The position numbers and the translations under genes are program-made. Positions 5,858-7,336 of a DNA stretch of 7,336 nucleotides are shown piece after piece; the stretch's first letter is position 1, and each line of letters starts with the position of its first letter. The notes below the pieces were generated by a model. The model was not told the origin of the DNA, did no database searches, and was given only the letters and a program-made list of their open reading frames with translations. Location: positions 1 to 7,336 of the forward strand of contig JACQVM010000420.1 of NCBI GenBank assembly GCA_016209785.1, read 5' to 3'. Source of the stretch: Candidatus Melainabacteria bacterium (GTDB lineage: Bacteria > Cyanobacteriota > Vampirovibrionia > Obscuribacterales > Obscuribacteraceae).

Positions 5858-7336
5858 GTTTGGTAGAAAATCTTTCCCGCCCTCAATAGGTAAGCTTCGG
5901 CGCCAGAGTCCATCATACTGCCTAAGCGCACAAGCTACGGCACCGGCAGTTGGCACTAGACCAATTTCGCCTACCCCCTTTACGCCATAGGGCCCATGTG
6001 GATCGCTTACTTCTACTCCAATAACCTCAACAGATGGCATATGCTTTGATCGAATAATTCCACAGTTTACGAGCTTGCTATAAACCGGTCTTCCGTCAAC
6101 GAATGGAAAATCCTCAGTCAGTGCATAGCCTAGCCCCATATGTACAGCACCCTCAACCTGTCCTTCAAACAACGTAGGGTTCATGATCCGTCCGGCATCG
6201 TGAGCCGCCCAGATCACCTTAATTTTTCCCTTTTCATCAAGCTCTACCACCTGGGCTGCGTAACCATACGAGTAATGAGTATAGACTTCATGATCAGCTT
6301 GATTAGAGCCAACCTTCGTTGTCCAATCACACTTCCACTCGCCCTTGTACTCCTTTCCAACCAGATGAGCTAACGTGTTATGTTTCAGATCTTCTCTGAG
6401 TTGCCTGCAGGCTACCATCACAGAATTGCCCACCAGAGACGTTCCCCGTGAGGCAGTCGTCATCCCACAAGGTGTTTCTTCGTTTGTCTCTACACAAACC
6501 TCGACAATTGACGGGTCTATTCCGGTTTCCTGGACAAGAGTTTGGATGGCCATGGTGTGCAATCCTTGTCCCATCTCGGTCCAACCATGATGGATGACCA
6601 CTTTCTGTGGGCCTTCAATGGTAATTTTTGATACCCCGATATCCGGCATACCGCAGCCAATGCCTGTGTTTTTAATTCCTACAGCAAGCCCAGCATATCG
6701 AGCCTGCCGAAACTTATCCTTCACAGCCTCCAGACAGGCCCTTATCCCAGCAGCTTGCTTAATCCTCTGTCCTGTTGTGGTCAAGGTTCCATCTACAATA
6801 GCGTTGTCCCAGCGAAACTGCCAGCGATCAAATCCACCTTTTTCACAAAGCTCATCCATACAGGATTCCATGGCAAAAGTAGCCTGATTTACCCCAAAGC
6901 CACGCATCGCGCCACAAGGAATGTTGTTGGTGCAAACGGCCGTACCATGCACATCCACATTTGGAACCATATAGCCACCAGTTGCGTGCCCTACTGCACG
7001 CTCCAAAACCTTCATGCCTACCGAGGCATAGGCACCCGAATCGCAGATCATTGCCGCCTTAAGCGCGGTGAGTTTTCCGTGTTTATCGCAACCCAGCGTA
7101 TATTCCATCTCAAACGGATGTCTCTTGGGATGAAAGAGCATCGACTCTTCACGCGTAAAGCGTACCCGGACAGGTCTACCCAACAGCCACGCACAAAGAG
7201 CCGCGTGTCCTTGAGTGGAGATATCTTCTTTGCCACCAAATCCGCCACCATTTTGGATCTGGATGACATTGACACGTGCAAGAGGAAGCCCTAGAAGCTT
7301 AGCGATTTGCCTGCGATCTTCATAAACTCCCTGTCC
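5852..7336 (-). CDS. Xanthine dehydrogenase-type molybdopterin-binding subunit, probably of the selenium-dependent family (N-terminal part outside the window)
   Basis: The visible 494 residues form the molybdopterin-binding C-terminal part of a molybdenum hydroxylase that oxidises purines such as hypoxanthine or xanthine. Frame continuity runs to the window edge, so the true start lies outside; the in-frame TTG at 7183 is internal. In fragment numbering, GGGFGGKED (30-38) supplies Glu37, matching bovine XDH Glu802. LERAVGH gives Arg113, matching Arg880. AMRGFG (143-148) gives Arg145 and Phe147, matching Arg912 and Phe914. EMGQG (254-258) is a cofactor-binding motif, and GVGE gives the catalytic base Glu457, matching Glu1261. 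Having the Glu802/Arg880 pair favours a purine over an aldehyde substrate. MRGFGVNQ, GIKNTGIGCGMPD and GVGEIGLVPTAGAVA resemble the single-chain selenium-dependent xanthine dehydrogenases, in which Se is a labile cofactor and not selenocysteine. The Se assignment is from remembered family pattern and is less certain than the hydroxylase call. Confidence 0.88.
   Translation of the reverse strand, partial: GQGVYEDRRQIAKLLGLPLARVNVIQIQNGGGFGGKEDISTQGHAALCAWLLGRPVRVRFTREESMLFHPKRHPFEMEYTLGCDKHGKLTALKAAMICDSGAYASVGMKVLERAVGHATGGYMVPNVDVHGTAVCTNNIPCGAMRGFGVNQATFAMESCMDELCEKGGFDRWQFRWDNAIVDGTLTTTGQRIKQAAGIRACLEAVKDKFRQARYAGLAVGIKNTGIGCGMPDIGVSKITIEGPQKVVIHHGWTEMGQGLHTMAIQTLVQETGIDPSIVEVCVETNEETPCGMTTASRGTSLVGNSVMVACRQLREDLKHNTLAHLVGKEYKGEWKCDWTTKVGSNQADHEVYTHYSYGYAAQVVELDEKGKIKVIWAAHDAGRIMNPTLFEGQVEGAVHMGLGYALTEDFPFVDGRPVYSKLVNCGIIRSKHMPSVEVIGVEVSDPHGPYGVKGVGEIGLVPTAGAVACALRQYDGLWRRSLPIEGGKDFLPNS

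Noticed and set aside
6890..6935. Cysteine in CTNNIPCGAMRGFG as loss of the XDH substrate arginine (Arg880)
   Set aside because: Counting back from the RGFG motif places Arg880 in the LERAVGH segment further upstream, where the arginine is present.
5852..7183. Start of the hydroxylase at the TTG at 7183
   Set aside because: The frame continues upstream through the highly conserved GGGFGGKED motif to the window edge, so this TTG is an internal leucine.
6755..7294. 179-codon plus-strand open frame opposite the hydroxylase
   Set aside because: It lies antisense to a clearly conserved coding region and its translation shows no recognisable domain; it is a shadow frame.

Overview
The window is bacterial, with mid-range G+C (roughly 45-50% by eye in the genes) and mostly weak ribosome binding sites. 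It holds five protein genes and no RNA genes, CRISPR array or complete transposon. The species cannot be named from the sequence. An envelope-glycan type cluster next to a purine-type molybdenum hydroxylase suggests an environmental bacterium, possibly anaerobic, but that is only an inference.

Layout. Positions 1-557 (minus strand) are the N-terminal part of a family 2 glycosyltransferase that runs off the left edge. A short divergent gap (558-637) carries a recognisable promoter for it. Three plus-strand genes follow, about 110 bp apart: a membrane protein with a PH-like segment and TPR repeats (638-1891), a membrane-anchored SGNH/GDSL-like hydrolase (2006-3223), and an 840-residue polytopic membrane protein with two predicted extracytoplasmic beta-sandwich domains (3335-5857). 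From the right edge, on the minus strand, comes the C-terminal 494 residues of a xanthine-dehydrogenase-type molybdopterin subunit (5852-7336). It converges on the third plus-strand gene and overlaps it by 6 bp.

How the genes may work together. The glycosyltransferase, the SGNH hydrolase and the large membrane protein look like parts of a surface polysaccharide or glycolipid assembly and modification locus. The PH/TPR protein could be an accessory or scaffold. The molybdenum hydroxylase belongs to a separate purine-catabolism unit.

The standout signal is a 117-bp GC-rich insertion inside the 840-residue gene. It contains a perfect 38-bp palindrome (5226-5263), is bounded by 8-bp direct repeats (ATCGAGCG at 5221-5228 and 5338-5345), has a length divisible by three, and is open in the host reading frame. 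It therefore adds 39 residues between two domains without breaking the gene. It behaves like the in-frame palindromic elements known from Rickettsia, though I do not recognise this particular family. No gene-free stretch exceeds about 115 bp.
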